From an uncultured Caryophanales bacterium (lineage in GTDB: Bacteria > Bacillota_I > Bacilli_A > RFN20 > CAG-826): 55,120 nucleotides of DNA. The stretch's first letter is position 1, and every line of letters begins with the position of its first letter. This document shows, in pieces, positions 25,631 through 34,544 of this stretch. A program made the position numbers and the translations under genes. The stretch lies in NCBI GenBank assembly GCA_947302535.1, contig CAMYVX010000007.1:1-55120 (forward strand), read 5' to 3'. The notes under the pieces were generated by a model. The model had not been told where the DNA came from. It saw only the letters and a list, made by a program, of their open reading frames with translations, and did no database searches.

Positions 25631-26507
25631 ATTTTCCCTCACTTACATCTTTAATTAATGCTTCTTTATCTTGATAATGAATGGCGTCAAATTGATGGTT
25701 GAAGAAGGTAAATTGTCTCTTAGCGTAATTACGGCTTCTCTTTTTAATCAATTCAATACATTCTTCTAAACTGATTTGTTTATCTAAATAAGTTATAACT
25801 TCTTTATAACCAATCGCTGCTTTCGCGGTTAAAGAGAGATTATATTTATTTAATAAATATTTTACTTCTCTTATAAGCCCATTCGCAAACATTTTATCGA
25901 CTCTTTTATTGATATTTTCATACAAAATGTCTCGGGGTGTATCAATCATTAAAAACACAACATCATCATAAATAAGGTGGTGCTTTTGTTCTGCTTCAAT
26001 TTCACTCTTATTTTTATCTTGAGTTAAAGCTATACTTAACGCTCTTAATACTCTTTTACGATTATGAGGATGAATCTTTAAAGCGGACTCCTTGTCTAAA
26101 GATAAAAGCTCCTTATATAATTCCTCATCATTTTTTAAAGAGAATTGACTCATATCGAAAGGTATTTCTTCATTGAATACATAATCATATAAAGCGGCTT
26201 TAATATATAATCCAGTACCACCACAAACAATGATGTTGTTATAGGTTTTGCTTAACAAAGACAATGTCTTTCTAAAATCATCCTGATAATCTTTAACAGA
26301 ATAAGTTTTTTCAGGAGAACAAATATCTAATAGATAATGCTTTTTATAATTTGGATCATCGCTAGATATCTTTGCTGTTCCAATATTCATTTCTTGATAT
26401 ATTTGAAAAGCATCCCCATTAATAATAGGGGCTTTTAATAAATCCGCTAAACGGATTGCTACTTCTGTTTTTCCACTACCAGTTGGACCAATGATGACAT
26501 AAATCAT
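25614..26507 (-). CDS. miaA: tRNA dimethylallyltransferase
   Basis: 297 residues. The P-loop GPTGSGKTEVAI is at the N-terminus, INGDAFQIYQEMNIGTAK carries the DSxQ-like catalytic aspartate region, and VVCGGTGLY-type and KRSRNYAKRQFTFF segments bind prenyl donor and tRNA. It adds an isopentenyl group to A37 of tRNAs reading UNN codons. MiaB, encoded just upstream in the same direction, then methylthiolates this base. No Shine-Dalgarno; TATAAT sits 6 nt before the ATG, after a terminator closing the miaB-ricA transcript. Confidence 0.95.
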   Translation of the reverse strand: MIYVIIGPTGSGKTEVAIRLADLLKAPIINGDAFQIYQEMNIGTAKISSDDPNYKKHYLLDICSPEKTYSVKDYQDDFRKTLSLLSKTYNNIIVCGGTGLYIKAALYDYVFNEEIPFDMSQFSLKNDEELYKELLSLDKESALKIHPHNRKRVLRALSIALTQDKNKSEIEAEQKHHLIYDDVVFLMIDTPRDILYENINKRVDKMFANGLIREVKYLLNKYNLSLTAKAAIGYKEVITYLDKQISLEECIELIKKRSRNYAKRQFTFFNHQFDAIHYQDKEALIKDVSEGKYEKHL

Positions 26508-26513
26508 AGTATG

Positions 26514-26519
26514 ATTATA
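26514..26519 (-). promoter_or_regulatory. -10 box of a predicted leaderless miaA promoter
   Basis: TATAAT on the minus strand is followed by CATACT and ATG, with no ribosome-binding site between. TTGACT directly precedes the box, so a canonical -35 at 17 bp is not present; the recognised -35 is unclear. Confidence 0.68.
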
Positions 26520-26531
26520 GTCAATAAAATA

Positions 26532-26555
26532 TAAAAAGCGAAACTAAATTTCGCT
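26532..26555 (-). terminator. Terminator after ymdB-miaB-ricA
   Basis: A 7-bp stem AGCGAAA/TTTCGCT with a 5-nt loop, followed by TTTTTATA on the minus strand, overlaps the ricA stop region. Only 36 nt separate ricA from miaA, and they contain both this terminator and the miaA promoter. Confidence 0.88.
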
Positions 26556-26825
26556 AATTATATTTTTTATAGATTGGAGCAGTTCTTTTATCTCTTCTTT
26601 TACTAAAAAGAAATTATTTACTATTGGATGAGAATTATATTCATTAAGCAAACTAGAGTACTCATCTTTATTATGTATTTTGGCTTCCGTTATTCTTTTT
26701 CTTAGAAATGATAATTCTTTATCGTTTTCATAAATATCTTTTAAGCGTAAGTACTCTTGATATATAGGTTCCTCTAGTAGTAGATAATGAAGCTTTTTAC
26801 TGATAGTAATAGGATCATTCATCAA
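26544..26825 (-). CDS. YlbF/YmcA (RicA-like) family protein
   Basis: 93 residues, all helical and charged, matching the YlbF/YmcA family by its YQEYLRLKDIYENDKEL helix and by position directly after miaB, as ymcA (ricA) is in Bacillus. In Bacillus, RicA/RicF/RicT form the Y-complex that binds Fe-S clusters and directs RNase Y to specific RNAs; rny and ymdB are the neighbours here. This copy has no cysteine and lacks the C-terminal extension of the Bacillus protein, so it cannot itself ligate a cluster through Cys. It overlaps miaB by 11 nt. Confidence 0.78.
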   Translation of the reverse strand: MMNDPITISKKLHYLLLEEPIYQEYLRLKDIYENDKELSFLRKRITEAKIHNKDEYSSLLNEYNSHPIVNNFFLVKEEIKELLQSIKNIISEI

Positions 26826-28254
26826 CGATTTCTCCTAATAAAGAATAAGTATGAGACTCATTAATCCTGACATTAATAATTTTGCCAATTAGGTCTTTGC
26901 TACCTTTAAAATGAACAATCTTATTAGATTCAGTATAGCCAGATAATAGATCAGGATTATTCTTGCTTGGTCCATCAACCAAAACCGGATAAACCTTGCC
27001 TAACAAAGAATTAGAATACTCTTCGATGTGCTTTTCTAAATGTTTAACTAATTCGATAAATCTTTGCGATTTAACTTCATAAGGTACATTGTCCTTAAGT
27101 CTTGCGGCCGGAGTTCCTTTTCTTGGAGAATAAATAAATGTAAAAGCCGCTTCATATTTCACTTCATCCACTAAAGAAACAGTATCTAAGAATTCTTCTT
27201 CACTTTCATTAGGGAAGCCCACGATAATATCGGTAGATAAAGTTAAAGAAGGAATCTTTCTTCTCATTTCTTTAACCAAAGCTAGATATTGTTCCCGATT
27301 ATAACGACGTCCCATTTTTCTTAGGATTTCATCATTACCAGACTGAACAGGAAGATGGATAAATTTCATGATGTTATCGTATTTAGCAATGACATCAATC
27401 ATCTTGCTAGAAAAATCCCAAGGATGAGAAGTTGTAAAACGTAAACGAGGAATACCTAACTTAGCGACTTCTTCTAATAAATCAGCGAAGTCTTTTCCTT
27501 CATTTAAATCTTTTCCATAGGCATTAACATTTTGTCCTAATAAAGTAATTTCTTGATAACCACTATCAACGAGAGTTTGACATTCTCTTATTACATCAAC
27601 AAAGCGTCTACTTCTTTCTTTCCCGCGCGTATAAGGAACGATACAGTAGGTACAGAATTTATCGCATCCATACATTACATTAACAAATGCTTTAAAAGAA
27701 TTATTTCGACATACAGGTAAGCCTTCGATAACTTCACCTGGTTTACTTTCAACCGCAATAACTCTTTCCTGTTTAGTTAAACAAGTATATAAGAGAGAAT
27801 ATAGTTCACTAATCTCGTGTGTTCCAAAGAATAAGTTAACCTCTTTGTATACATCTAATAATCGTTGAAGAATTTCTGGTTCTTCCACCATACACCCACA
27901 TATAGCAAGGATTAGATTTTTGTTGTGCTTTCTTAGGTATTTAATGTTACCAATTTCACCATAAACTTTATCTTCAGCATTCTCTCTAACGGCACATGTA
28001 TTGATGATAATTAAATCTGCGTTTTCCACGTTTTCAGTAGGTAAATAGCCAGCATTTTCCAATAAACCACGCATTGTTTCTTCATCTCTCACATTAGCTT
28101 GGCAGCCATATGTTTTAATAAAATATTTAAGTCCTTTTACTAGTGATTTAATGGCATCAAATTTATCGAGGTTTAAATAAGAAAAAACAGTGGCGTCTTT
28201 CTGGCGATTCGCCGCTAATTTCATGTCGGGTTTGTTGATAATATTCGTTTTCAT
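26815..28254 (-). CDS. miaB: tRNA-2-methylthio-N6-dimethylallyladenosine synthase
   Basis: 479 residues. The N-terminal UPF0004 domain has three cluster cysteines (TYGCQAN, NTCAVRENA, ICGCMVEEP). The radical-SAM core has CDKFCTYC (CxxxCxxC), and a TRAM domain closes the protein. It converts i6A37 to ms2i6A37 in tRNA, after MiaA. An N-terminal extension of about 40 residues precedes the first domain, as in Bacillus homologues. It overlaps ymdB by one base and ricA by 11 nt. Confidence 0.95.
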   Translation of the reverse strand: MKTNIINKPDMKLAANRQKDATVFSYLNLDKFDAIKSLVKGLKYFIKTYGCQANVRDEETMRGLLENAGYLPTENVENADLIIINTCAVRENAEDKVYGEIGNIKYLRKHNKNLILAICGCMVEEPEILQRLLDVYKEVNLFFGTHEISELYSLLYTCLTKQERVIAVESKPGEVIEGLPVCRNNSFKAFVNVMYGCDKFCTYCIVPYTRGKERSRRFVDVIRECQTLVDSGYQEITLLGQNVNAYGKDLNEGKDFADLLEEVAKLGIPRLRFTTSHPWDFSSKMIDVIAKYDNIMKFIHLPVQSGNDEILRKMGRRYNREQYLALVKEMRRKIPSLTLSTDIIVGFPNESEEEFLDTVSLVDEVKYEAAFTFIYSPRKGTPAARLKDNVPYEVKSQRFIELVKHLEKHIEEYSNSLLGKVYPVLVDGPSKNNPDLLSGYTESNKIVHFKGSKDLIGKIINVRINESHTYSLLGEIVDE

Positions 28255-29039
28255 TATTTAACCTCTTCAACATAATATATTGGGAATATCTCTTTTGCTA
28301 GGCCTGTTTGTTCATCGATATCAATAACAACTGCAGAGAAAATCGCTTGTCCTTCGTCAGGAATATCAAATTTTGATTTTTCTCCGTAAGTTATTTTCCC
28401 TAATACCGATTTCTTTTCAAAACCGAGCACAGAGTCGTAGGCTCCACACATTCCAACATCACTAATGAACGCTGTTCCTTTATTTAGAATACGGTAATCA
28501 CGTGTTTGTACATGTGTATGCGTTCCAAGAACCGCAGATACCTTGCCATCAAACGCTAAAGCAAAGCACATCTTCTCTGCTGTCGCTTCTCCATGAAAGT
28601 CTACAATGTTAATCATGGCGGGTTCATTAGATAAAACCTCAAGCATGGAATAATATGGATTATTGACTTCTTCATTAATGAAGGCCGCACCAAGGATGTT
28701 TGTAACTCTAATGCTCACGCCATCAATATCGTACATAGCGCTTCCATCTCCAGGAAACTCTTTAACCAGATTTACTGGTCTTAAGCAGAATTCTACTTTA
28801 TCAATATAAGAAGAGATTTCGCTTTTAGAGTTATAGTGATTACCTAATGTAATAACGTCAATACCGCTATTGATCAACTCGTCATAATGATGACGATTAA
28901 GACCTTTACCATGTGTAGCGTTCTCTCCATTTGCGATAACAAAACCAATGTCATATTTTTTGACATATTCAGGTATTTTTTCTTTTACGATACGGCGACC
29001 AATCTTTCCGACTATATCACCGATAAATAATATTCTCAA
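28254..29039 (-). CDS. ymdB: YmdB family metallophosphoesterase
   Basis: 261 residues. Metal-ligand motifs in order: FIGDIVGKIGRR, ANGENATHGKGL, LGNHYNS, DFHGEATAEK, GTHTHVQTRD. These match the YmdB/TIGR00282 family of dinuclear-iron phosphodiesterases active on 2',3'-cyclic nucleotides; in Bacillus YmdB affects biofilm and motility choices and is tied to RNase Y. It lies between rny and miaB, the conserved order. Confidence 0.93.
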   Translation of the reverse strand: MRILFIGDIVGKIGRRIVKEKIPEYVKKYDIGFVIANGENATHGKGLNRHHYDELINSGIDVITLGNHYNSKSEISSYIDKVEFCLRPVNLVKEFPGDGSAMYDIDGVSIRVTNILGAAFINEEVNNPYYSMLEVLSNEPAMINIVDFHGEATAEKMCFALAFDGKVSAVLGTHTHVQTRDYRILNKGTAFISDVGMCGAYDSVLGFEKKSVLGKITYGEKSKFDIPDEGQAIFSAVVIDIDEQTGLAKEIFPIYYVEEVK

Positions 29040-29066
29040 AAGGTATTCTTTCTATAAATAGTCTAA

Positions 29067-30620
29067 CTATTTAGCTGTTTCAACAGCGCGGTATTCACGA
29101 ATGACACTGACTTTAATTTGGCCAGGATAAGTCATTTCATTTTCAATTCTTTCTCTAATGTCACGAGCTAATTTAAAGGCAGCGACATCATCGATTTTTT
29201 CAGGGAGAACCATAACACGCAATTCTCTACCAGATTGCATAGCGAAGGATTGATAAACTCCCTCATAGGAATTACAAATCTCTTCTAATTGTTCAATACG
29301 TTTGATATAGTTCTCTAAAATCTCGCTTCTAGCCCCTGGACGAGCGGCAGATAATGTATCGGCAGCTTGGACTAAATTAGCGATAACTGATTTAGCAGGA
29401 ACATCGCCATGGTGTGATTCAATAGAATTAATAACCACATCTGGTTCTCCATATTTTCTTGCTAAACGTGAACCAATCTCCACGTGACTTCCTTCAATTT
29501 CAAAGTCAGCGGCCTTACCAATATCGTGTAATAAACCTGCTCTTCTAGCTAAGTTTTGATCTAAGCCTAATTCAGCAGCCATAATGCCGGCTAAATAAGC
29601 AACTTCCACAGAATGGTCTAAAGCGTTCTGACCATAAGAAGTACGATATTTTAAACGACCAACATAATCTAATAATTCGCGATTAATCTTTGGTAAACCG
29701 AGCTTAAATGCCACTTCTTGTCCAGCTTTATGAATGGATTCTTGAACTTCGTTTTTGCACTTTTCAACAATCTCTTCAATTCTGCCTGGTTGAATACGCC
29801 CATCTTTAATTAATGCTTCTAAAGATAAACGAGCGATTTCTCTTCTAATAGGGTTAAAGCAAGAAACAGTAATTACTTCAGGAGTATCATCAATAATTAA
29901 ATCAACTCCTAACATTTGTTCTAAGGTACGGATGTTTCTTCCTTCACGGCCAATGATTCTTCCTTTCATTTCATCATTAGGTAAAGCGACAACAGAAACT
30001 GTTTTTTCAGTTGTGGTCTCTTGAGCGTATTTACTCATGGCTAAGCCTAATAATTCACGAGCTTTATCATCGGCTTGTTCTTTAGCTTCATCTTCTTTGT
30101 TTTTGATGTATAAAGCAATTTCTTTTCCGATCTTACTTTCTACACGATCAAACAATTCTTTACGAGCTTCTTGTGTGGACATTTGAGCAACTTTTTCAAG
30201 TTCAGAAATAATGCTATCAATCTTACTTTGAAGAGTGGCTTCTTTTTTGTCCATTTCCTTTAAACGACGATTTAGAATTTCATTCTTTTCGTCTAAAGCT
30301 GTTTCTTTGGCAACTAAAGCCGCATCACGACGATCAATAGTTTGTTCTCTTTGAGAAAGTTTATTCTCTAAAGAGGCAACTTCTTGTTTTCTTTCTTTGA
30401 TTTCTTTGTCGGCTTCTTGTTTCATTTCTAAGACAACTTGCTTGCCATCAAGTTGAGCGTTTTTGGTTAAGTGTTCTGCTTTAATTTCGGCTTCACGGAT
30501 AATCTTTTGGGCTTTGTTATTGGCTCTTTGTTTACGAAAAACAGGCACTAAGAAAACAACTAAAGCACCAACAATAAGACCACCGATAGCGCAAAGTATT
30601 GCTAATAATACTTGATCCAT
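29067..30620 (-). CDS. rny: Ribonuclease Y
   Basis: 517 residues. An N-terminal membrane anchor (about 5-28) is followed by a long coiled coil (about 30-190, heavy in Lys, Glu, Ala), a KH domain with [15 protein letters not shown], and an HD domain with [12 protein letters not shown]. It is the membrane-bound endonuclease that starts mRNA decay in Bacillota. The SD GAAGGAT precedes the ATG. An mRNA leader of about 165 nt with several hairpins separates its promoter from the start, unusual in this compact genome. Downstream are ymdB, miaB and ricA. Confidence 0.96.
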   Translation of the reverse strand: MDQVLLAILCAIGGLIVGALVVFLVPVFRKQRANNKAQKIIREAEIKAEHLTKNAQLDGKQVVLEMKQEADKEIKERKQEVASLENKLSQREQTIDRRDAALVAKETALDEKNEILNRRLKEMDKKEATLQSKIDSIISELEKVAQMSTQEARKELFDRVESKIGKEIALYIKNKEDEAKEQADDKARELLGLAMSKYAQETTTEKTVSVVALPNDEMKGRIIGREGRNIRTLEQMLGVDLIIDDTPEVITVSCFNPIRREIARLSLEALIKDGRIQPGRIEEIVEKCKNEVQESIHKAGQEVAFKLGLPKINRELLDYVGRLKYRTSYGQNALDHSVEVAYLAGIMAAELGLDQNLARRAGLLHDIGKAADFEIEGSHVEIGSRLARKYGEPDVVINSIESHHGDVPAKSVIANLVQAADTLSAARPGARSEILENYIKRIEQLEEICNSYEGVYQSFAMQSGRELRVMVLPEKIDDVAAFKLARDIRERIENEMTYPGQIKVSVIREYRAVETAK

Positions 30621-30785
30621 GTTCTATCCTTCTTTCTATGATATGAAGATTACTACTAAATGTAGTAATAAATTACCCTAAAACTACTCACTGATATCAG
30701 TAAAGTAATTAAATTTATATGTAACAGGTTGCCCTGGTAACAATGTTTCTCGTTTGAGAATCTATAGGTAAGTACTAAAAAGTAC
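30621..30785 (-). ncRNA. Structured 5' leader of rny
   Basis: Four short inverted repeats occur within the predicted leader: GTACT/AGTAC (30772-30785), TTCTC/GAGAA (30747-30760), the self-complementary ACTGATATCAGT (30690-30701) and TTACTAC/GTAGTAA (30650-30668, the last just above the ribosome-binding site). I do not recognise a known riboswitch core. A target for autoregulation by RNase Y is plausible. Confidence 0.5.
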
Positions 30786-30791
30786 GGCTTT

Positions 30792-30820
30792 ATTATAAAA
30801 AATAAAAAGGTTGTAGTAAA
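30792..30820 (-). promoter_or_regulatory. rny promoter nested in the recA terminator
   Basis: TTTACT (30815-30820) and TATAAT (30792-30797) on the minus strand are 17 bp apart. The -35 box lies in the loop and 3' arm of the recA terminator and the T tract forms part of the spacer. Confidence 0.68.
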
Positions 30821-30825
30821 CAACC
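30800..30825 (-). terminator. Terminator after recA
   Basis: On the minus strand GGTTGT/ACAACC with a 5-nt loop is followed by TTTTTATTTTTT. Confidence 0.88.
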
Positions 30826-30854
30826 AATTTATTAAAAGACTCTAATTGTCTTTA

Positions 30855-31856
30855 CTAATCTTTTTTAATTTCGCCAGAACGAATTTGTTCTACAAGGGTT
30901 TGCATGACATCTTCGTTGGTCTTTAAATACTCTTTTGCAGCGTCACGGCCTTGGGCAATTTTCTCACCTTTATATTCAAACCAGGAACCGCTCTTTTTGA
31001 TTAATCCATACTCTACAGCTTTATCAAGAACTTCTGCTTCTTTAGAAATACCTTGGCCATAGATAATATCGATTTCACAGCTTCTGAATGGAGGAGCGAC
31101 TTTGTTTTTAACAATCTTCACTTTGACTGTATTTCCATAAATATCCGCACCAGATTTTAAAGCTTCACTACGGCGAATATCAATACGGATAGAGGCATAG
31201 AATTTTAATGCTCTTCCTCCAGAAGTAGTTTCAGGGTTACCGTACATTACTCCAACTTTTTCTCTTAATTGATTTAAGAAGATGACAGCGCATTCTTTCT
31301 TGTTAAGAACGCCAGCAATCTTTCTCATAGCTTTGCTCATTAAACGAGCTTGTAAACCAACAGAGTTATCAGACATCACTCCATCAAGTTCGGCTTGAGG
31401 AACTAAAGCGGCAACTGAGTCCACAATAATTAAGTTAATTCCACCAGAACCAGCAAGCATCTCGACAATCTCTAGAGCTTGTTCACCACTATCAGGTTGA
31501 GAAAGAATCAATTCATCAATATCTACTCCGAGGTTTTTGGCATAAACAGGATCGATCGCATGTTCAGCATCAACGAAGGCAGCGTGACCGCCTTTCTTTT
31601 GGCATTCTGCAATAGCGTGTAAAGCTAAAGTGGTTTTACCACTACTTTCAGGACCATAGATTTCAATAATACGGCCTTTTGGATAACCTCCAACTCCAAG
31701 GGCGTCATCTAAAAGAAGTGAGCCAGATGGAATGACATCAACTTCAACTTTTGGACGATCACCTAAACGCATGACAGAACCTTTGCCATAGAGTTTTTGG
31801 ATTTCTTTTAACGTTTCTTCGAGTGTTAAATTCTCATTAGTATTTGTTTTTGGCAT
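30855..31856 (-). CDS. recA: Recombinase RecA
   Basis: 333 residues. Walker [14 protein letters not shown], the [17 protein letters not shown] segment and the L1/L2 DNA-binding loops ([16 protein letters not shown]) are intact. It drives homologous recombination and LexA-type self-cleavage responses. The SD AAGGAG precedes the ATG. No Bacillus-type SOS box (GAAC-N4-GTTC) is visible upstream; instead an inverted repeat lies at 31877-31899. The order cinA-recA-rny matches Bacillus. Confidence 0.98.
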   Translation of the reverse strand: MPKTNTNENLTLEETLKEIQKLYGKGSVMRLGDRPKVEVDVIPSGSLLLDDALGVGGYPKGRIIEIYGPESSGKTTLALHAIAECQKKGGHAAFVDAEHAIDPVYAKNLGVDIDELILSQPDSGEQALEIVEMLAGSGGINLIIVDSVAALVPQAELDGVMSDNSVGLQARLMSKAMRKIAGVLNKKECAVIFLNQLREKVGVMYGNPETTSGGRALKFYASIRIDIRRSEALKSGADIYGNTVKVKIVKNKVAPPFRSCEIDIIYGQGISKEAEVLDKAVEYGLIKKSGSWFEYKGEKIAQGRDAAKEYLKTNEDVMQTLVEQIRSGEIKKD

Positions 31857-31876
31857 AATTTTTCTCCTTACTAATT

Positions 31877-31899
31877 AATAGACGGGGAAAAAGTCTATT
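31877..31899 (-). promoter_or_regulatory. Inverted repeat upstream of recA
   Basis: AATAGAC/GTCTATT (31877-31883 and 31893-31899) with a 9-nt T/C-rich loop sits between cinA and the recA ribosome-binding site. There is no T tract, so an operator or mRNA hairpin is more likely than a terminator. Confidence 0.45.
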
Positions 31900-31913
31900 T
31901 TTGTAAAATTTTT

Positions 31914-32384
31914 TTATCTTTTTTCTTCGAGAATATTCACTAATAACTCGCAAGCAATATTAATTGCTTGTTGTTGAATCTCTTCTCTTGTGCCAGTTAA
32001 TTGATAAGAGAAAGCTTTGGTAACATCATAAGCTGCAACAGCGATATAAACTTCTCCAACTTTCTTACCTTCCATCGCATCTGGGCCAGCATTACCAGTA
32101 AAGGCAACGCAATAATCAACATTGAGTAAGGACTTACCACGGCCCGCCATAGCAGCCGCACATTCTTGGGAAATGACCCCGTGTTCATCAATTAGGTCAT
32201 AACCTATTCCTAATAAACGATTCTTTTCTTCAGTCGAATAGGTGACTAATCCACCTTTATAAAAACGACTAGCGTGTGGAACTTTGGTCACTTCATGAGC
32301 AAATAAACCACCAGTAAATGATTCAACACTTCCTAATGTACGACCAATGTCTCTAAATTTCTTGTTGAGTTCGACAAAATCCAT
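31914..32384 (-). CDS. CinA C-terminal domain protein, nicotinamide-nucleotide amidohydrolase (PncC-like)
   Basis: 156 residues, the amidase domain alone without the N-terminal CinA molybdopterin-binding-like domain. TLGSVESFTGGLFAHEVT and CVAFTGNAGPDAMEGKKVGEVYIA are the family motifs, the first with the catalytic serine. PncC deamidates nicotinamide mononucleotide for NAD recycling. It starts four bases after pgsA and precedes recA, as full-length cinA does in Bacillus. Confidence 0.9.
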   Translation of the reverse strand: MDFVELNKKFRDIGRTLGSVESFTGGLFAHEVTKVPHASRFYKGGLVTYSTEEKNRLLGIGYDLIDEHGVISQECAAAMAGRGKSLLNVDYCVAFTGNAGPDAMEGKKVGEVYIAVAAYDVTKAFSYQLTGTREEIQQQAINIACELLVNILEEKR

Positions 32385-32388
32385 AATC

Positions 32389-33024
32389 CTATTCTCCTTT
32401 GAAGACTTTTTTATTTTGTACTACATAAATAATACCCGAAATCACGGACACTAATGTAGTGATATAAACAATAAAATCAGTAATATGTAAGCCAGCTGGC
32501 CAATTTGCGTCAAAATAATTGAATGGGAAACCATTAAGTAAAACAAAGGAAATGGCTACCATTTCTAAGACGGTTTTAAGTTTTCCAAAGATGTTTGCGG
32601 CAATAACAACATTCTTTTGTGCAGCGATAAATCTTAAAGCATCGACAACAATATCACGGGCCACTAAAATAATCGCACACCACACATTAAAAGAAACAAT
32701 TTGCACTCCATTAGTGTATGGGGCAAATAAAGAAGGGGCCACAAGGAAAATAACAATAGAGTTGATAAGTAACTTATCAGCAACTGGATCTAAGAATTTT
32801 CCTAAATCAGTAATTTGATTATTCTTTCTCGCTAGATGACCATCTAGATGGTCTGTATAACTAGCAATAAGGAAGAAAATGAAGATGATAAGGAAAACTA
32901 CATTAATTCCTGTATTACCAATTTCTGGTGATTTGAAGTTGATGAATGACATCACAAATAAGGCAACAAGAAGTAAAACCGTTGCAATGATTCTTGAAAA
33001 AGTAATTTTAGTTGGAAGATTCAT
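32389..33024 (-). CDS. pgsA: CDP-diacylglycerol-glycerol-3-phosphate 3-phosphatidyltransferase
   Basis: 211 residues with several membrane helices. The CDP-alcohol phosphotransferase motif is complete: DHLDGHLARKN followed by GKFLDPVADK (DG-x2-AR-x8-G-x3-D-x3-D). It makes phosphatidylglycerophosphate, the first committed step to phosphatidylglycerol, using glycerol 3-phosphate such as that made by GpsA. The SD AGGAG precedes the ATG. It lies immediately after the RNase P RNA gene and may be read from the same promoter. Confidence 0.93.
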   Translation of the reverse strand: MNLPTKITFSRIIATVLLLVALFVMSFINFKSPEIGNTGINVVFLIIFIFFLIASYTDHLDGHLARKNNQITDLGKFLDPVADKLLINSIVIFLVAPSLFAPYTNGVQIVSFNVWCAIILVARDIVVDALRFIAAQKNVVIAANIFGKLKTVLEMVAISFVLLNGFPFNYFDANWPAGLHITDFIVYITTLVSVISGIIYVVQNKKVFKGE

Positions 33025-33040
33025 AATTCACTCCTAGTGA

Positions 33041-33378
33041 GTATTCGATCCTATAAGCCATGTTTTGTCGAAGGATAATTATTTATCTAAGCAAAGCTTA
33101 CCAGAGTTGATTCGTTTCTCTTCTCCGGTTTCCCCTACCAAATTTGGGTTTCTCGCTTGTGGGGTTTACCGCGTTCCACTTTGTTGTTTCCAACAAACTA
33201 CGTCACTGTGGCACTTTCAGGCTTTCCACCATAGTTTCCCTTAGGTCTCAAACCGCCGTTATGTACTCCTACATACCTAGCGTTATCTTTTCCGCTAGCG
33301 CAATCACTACAGCCATCACAGACTGTGCGAGCATGGACTTTCCTCTAACCGAAGCCAGCAATTATCCAGATCGAAGTT
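33041..33378 (-). ncRNA. rnpB: RNase P RNA (bacterial type B)
   Basis: On the minus strand the conserved blocks are clear: GAGGAAAGTCCATGCTCGCA near the 5' end, GGAACGCGGTAAACCCC and GAGAAACCCAAATTTGG in the specificity and P-region, and ACAAAACATGGCTTAT near the 3' end. TTCGATC/GATCGAA at the two ends forms P1. It is the catalytic RNA that trims tRNA 5' ends. The 5' end abuts the gpsB stop codon, and gpsB-rnpB is also the Bacillus order. Confidence 0.97.
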
Positions 33379-33740
33379 TATTTAATTGTATGAGGATTAT
33401 ATCCTAATTTATAAAGAAATGATTCATATTTATTGATTTTCTTTACTAAATCAATATTGTCGAGAGTGACATTATCGCTTTCTTTAATGTTGGCAAATCT
33501 AGCTTTGTATCTTTCATTTTCAATTTCTAAAGATTTAATTTTGCTTTCTAATGTCTTAATCTTACTTTCTAAAGAATCATACTTGCTTTTTTCAATGAGC
33601 AGATTATTCTCTATTGTTCGATAATCAGCAAGAACACTATCAAGAAAAGAATCGACTTCAAATGGGTCATAACCATTACGAGTAGAAGGAAATACTTTTT
33701 CTAAAACCTTTTCGGAATTTAATGTAAGTTTAATTGCCAT
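33378..33740 (-). CDS. DivIVA-domain protein, GpsB-like
   Basis: 120 residues. The N-terminal DivIVA/GpsB membrane-binding region (GYDPFEVDSFLDSVLADY, about 21-38) is followed by a coiled coil (about 40-85) with heptads of Leu, Ile and Lys. GpsB coordinates cell-wall synthesis and division and is next to rnpB in Bacillus as here. The C-terminal 25 residues are unlike classic GpsB and the protein is slightly longer (98 residues in Bacillus), so a short DivIVA is possible. The SD AGAGGA and a good promoter lie upstream. Confidence 0.85.
   Translation of the reverse strand: MAIKLTLNSEKVLEKVFPSTRNGYDPFEVDSFLDSVLADYRTIENNLLIEKSKYDSLESKIKTLESKIKSLEIENERYKARFANIKESDNVTLDNIDLVKKINKYESFLYKLGYNPHTIK
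33396..33401 (-). promoter_or_regulatory. Probable -10 box of rnpB inside gpsB
   Basis: TATAAT on the minus strand lies in the last codons of gpsB, about 20 nt before the mature RNase P RNA. The -35 match is poor. Confidence 0.5.
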
Positions 33741-33757
33741 CTTTAATCCTCTAATCT

Positions 33758-33786
33758 ATAATATATAATGTTAAGAGATATTACAA
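33758..33786 (-). promoter_or_regulatory. gpsB promoter
   Basis: TTGTAA (33781-33786) and TATTAT (33758-33763) on the minus strand are 17 bp apart, followed by a normal leader with an SD. Confidence 0.65.
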
Positions 33787-33818
33787 TCTTTTTTCTTAGA
33801 AAAAAGTAGACTAGACTG

Positions 33819-34544
33819 ATGAAAGAATTAGAAAAAGCAATTAAACGAAATAATCACCTCGTCTTCATGGATTTTGAAGGGACACAATATAGTGCGGAAA
33901 TGATTGCCATTGCCGCGATTAGTGTTGTGCTTGATAAGAAAGGTCGTATCAAAAGCAAAAAGCCCCCTATCACTATCTATGTTAAAGCCAAAAACAAGAT
34001 TGGCTCTTTTGTAACAGACTTAACAGGTATCACAGAAGAAACGCTTATTAAAAAAGGTGTTTCATTTTTAGAAGCGATGAACATGTTTAAGAAATATGTT
34101 GGTCATAGTTTTAACAAATCTACATTCATCACTTATAACAATCACGATATGAGAATTCTCTCTCAATCAATAGCCTACAATTTAGATTATCCAAAAGAGA
34201 TTTGCTCGAAAATACAAAAGAATTACCTAGATTTTGCTGCTTTTTTAGATAATTACATTAGGGATACAAACGGAAATCAATTATCCTTAGTTCATGCTTG
34301 TGAACTTTTTGGGCTCCCTCTTGCGGTGCCTGCTCATGATCCTGCAAACGACACAATTAACTTAATGAATTTGTATGAAGCTTTTATTTCGCATCCAGAA
34401 ATCGTAGCTCATGAATATAAAAAGAATTTATCAAAATTCAAACATCTCCCTAATCCAATCAAGAAGGTCGTAAATAAACTCAATGAAGGCCAAGATGTGA
34501 GCGTGAATGATTTTGATAATTATATAAAGGAAGATTTAGAGTGA
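33819..34544 (+). CDS. DEDDh-type 3'-5' exonuclease domain protein
   Basis: 241 residues. The exonuclease motifs are in order: Exo I FMDFEGT with Asp and Glu (about 18-22), Exo II in YNNHDMRIL, and Exo III AHDPANDTINL with the catalytic His and Asp. This resembles the KapD/DnaQ-like group that trims RNA or DNA 3' ends. No polymerase or helicase domain is attached. No Shine-Dalgarno is present; TAGACT lies 6 nt before the ATG, so a short or absent leader is likely. It overlaps recU by 4 nt and ends in TGA. The substrate is unknown. Confidence 0.82.
   Translation: MKELEKAIKRNNHLVFMDFEGTQYSAEMIAIAAISVVLDKKGRIKSKKPPITIYVKAKNKIGSFVTDLTGITEETLIKKGVSFLEAMNMFKKYVGHSFNKSTFITYNNHDMRILSQSIAYNLDYPKEICSKIQKNYLDFAAFLDNYIRDTNGNQLSLVHACELFGLPLAVPAHDPANDTINLMNLYEAFISHPEIVAHEYKKNLSKFKHLPNPIKKVVNKLNEGQDVSVNDFDNYIKEDLE

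Noticed and set aside
31857-31913. SOS (LexA/DinR) box upstream of recA
   Set aside because: The inverted repeat AATAGAC/GTCTATT does not match GAAC-N4-GTTC; recorded only as a possible operator.
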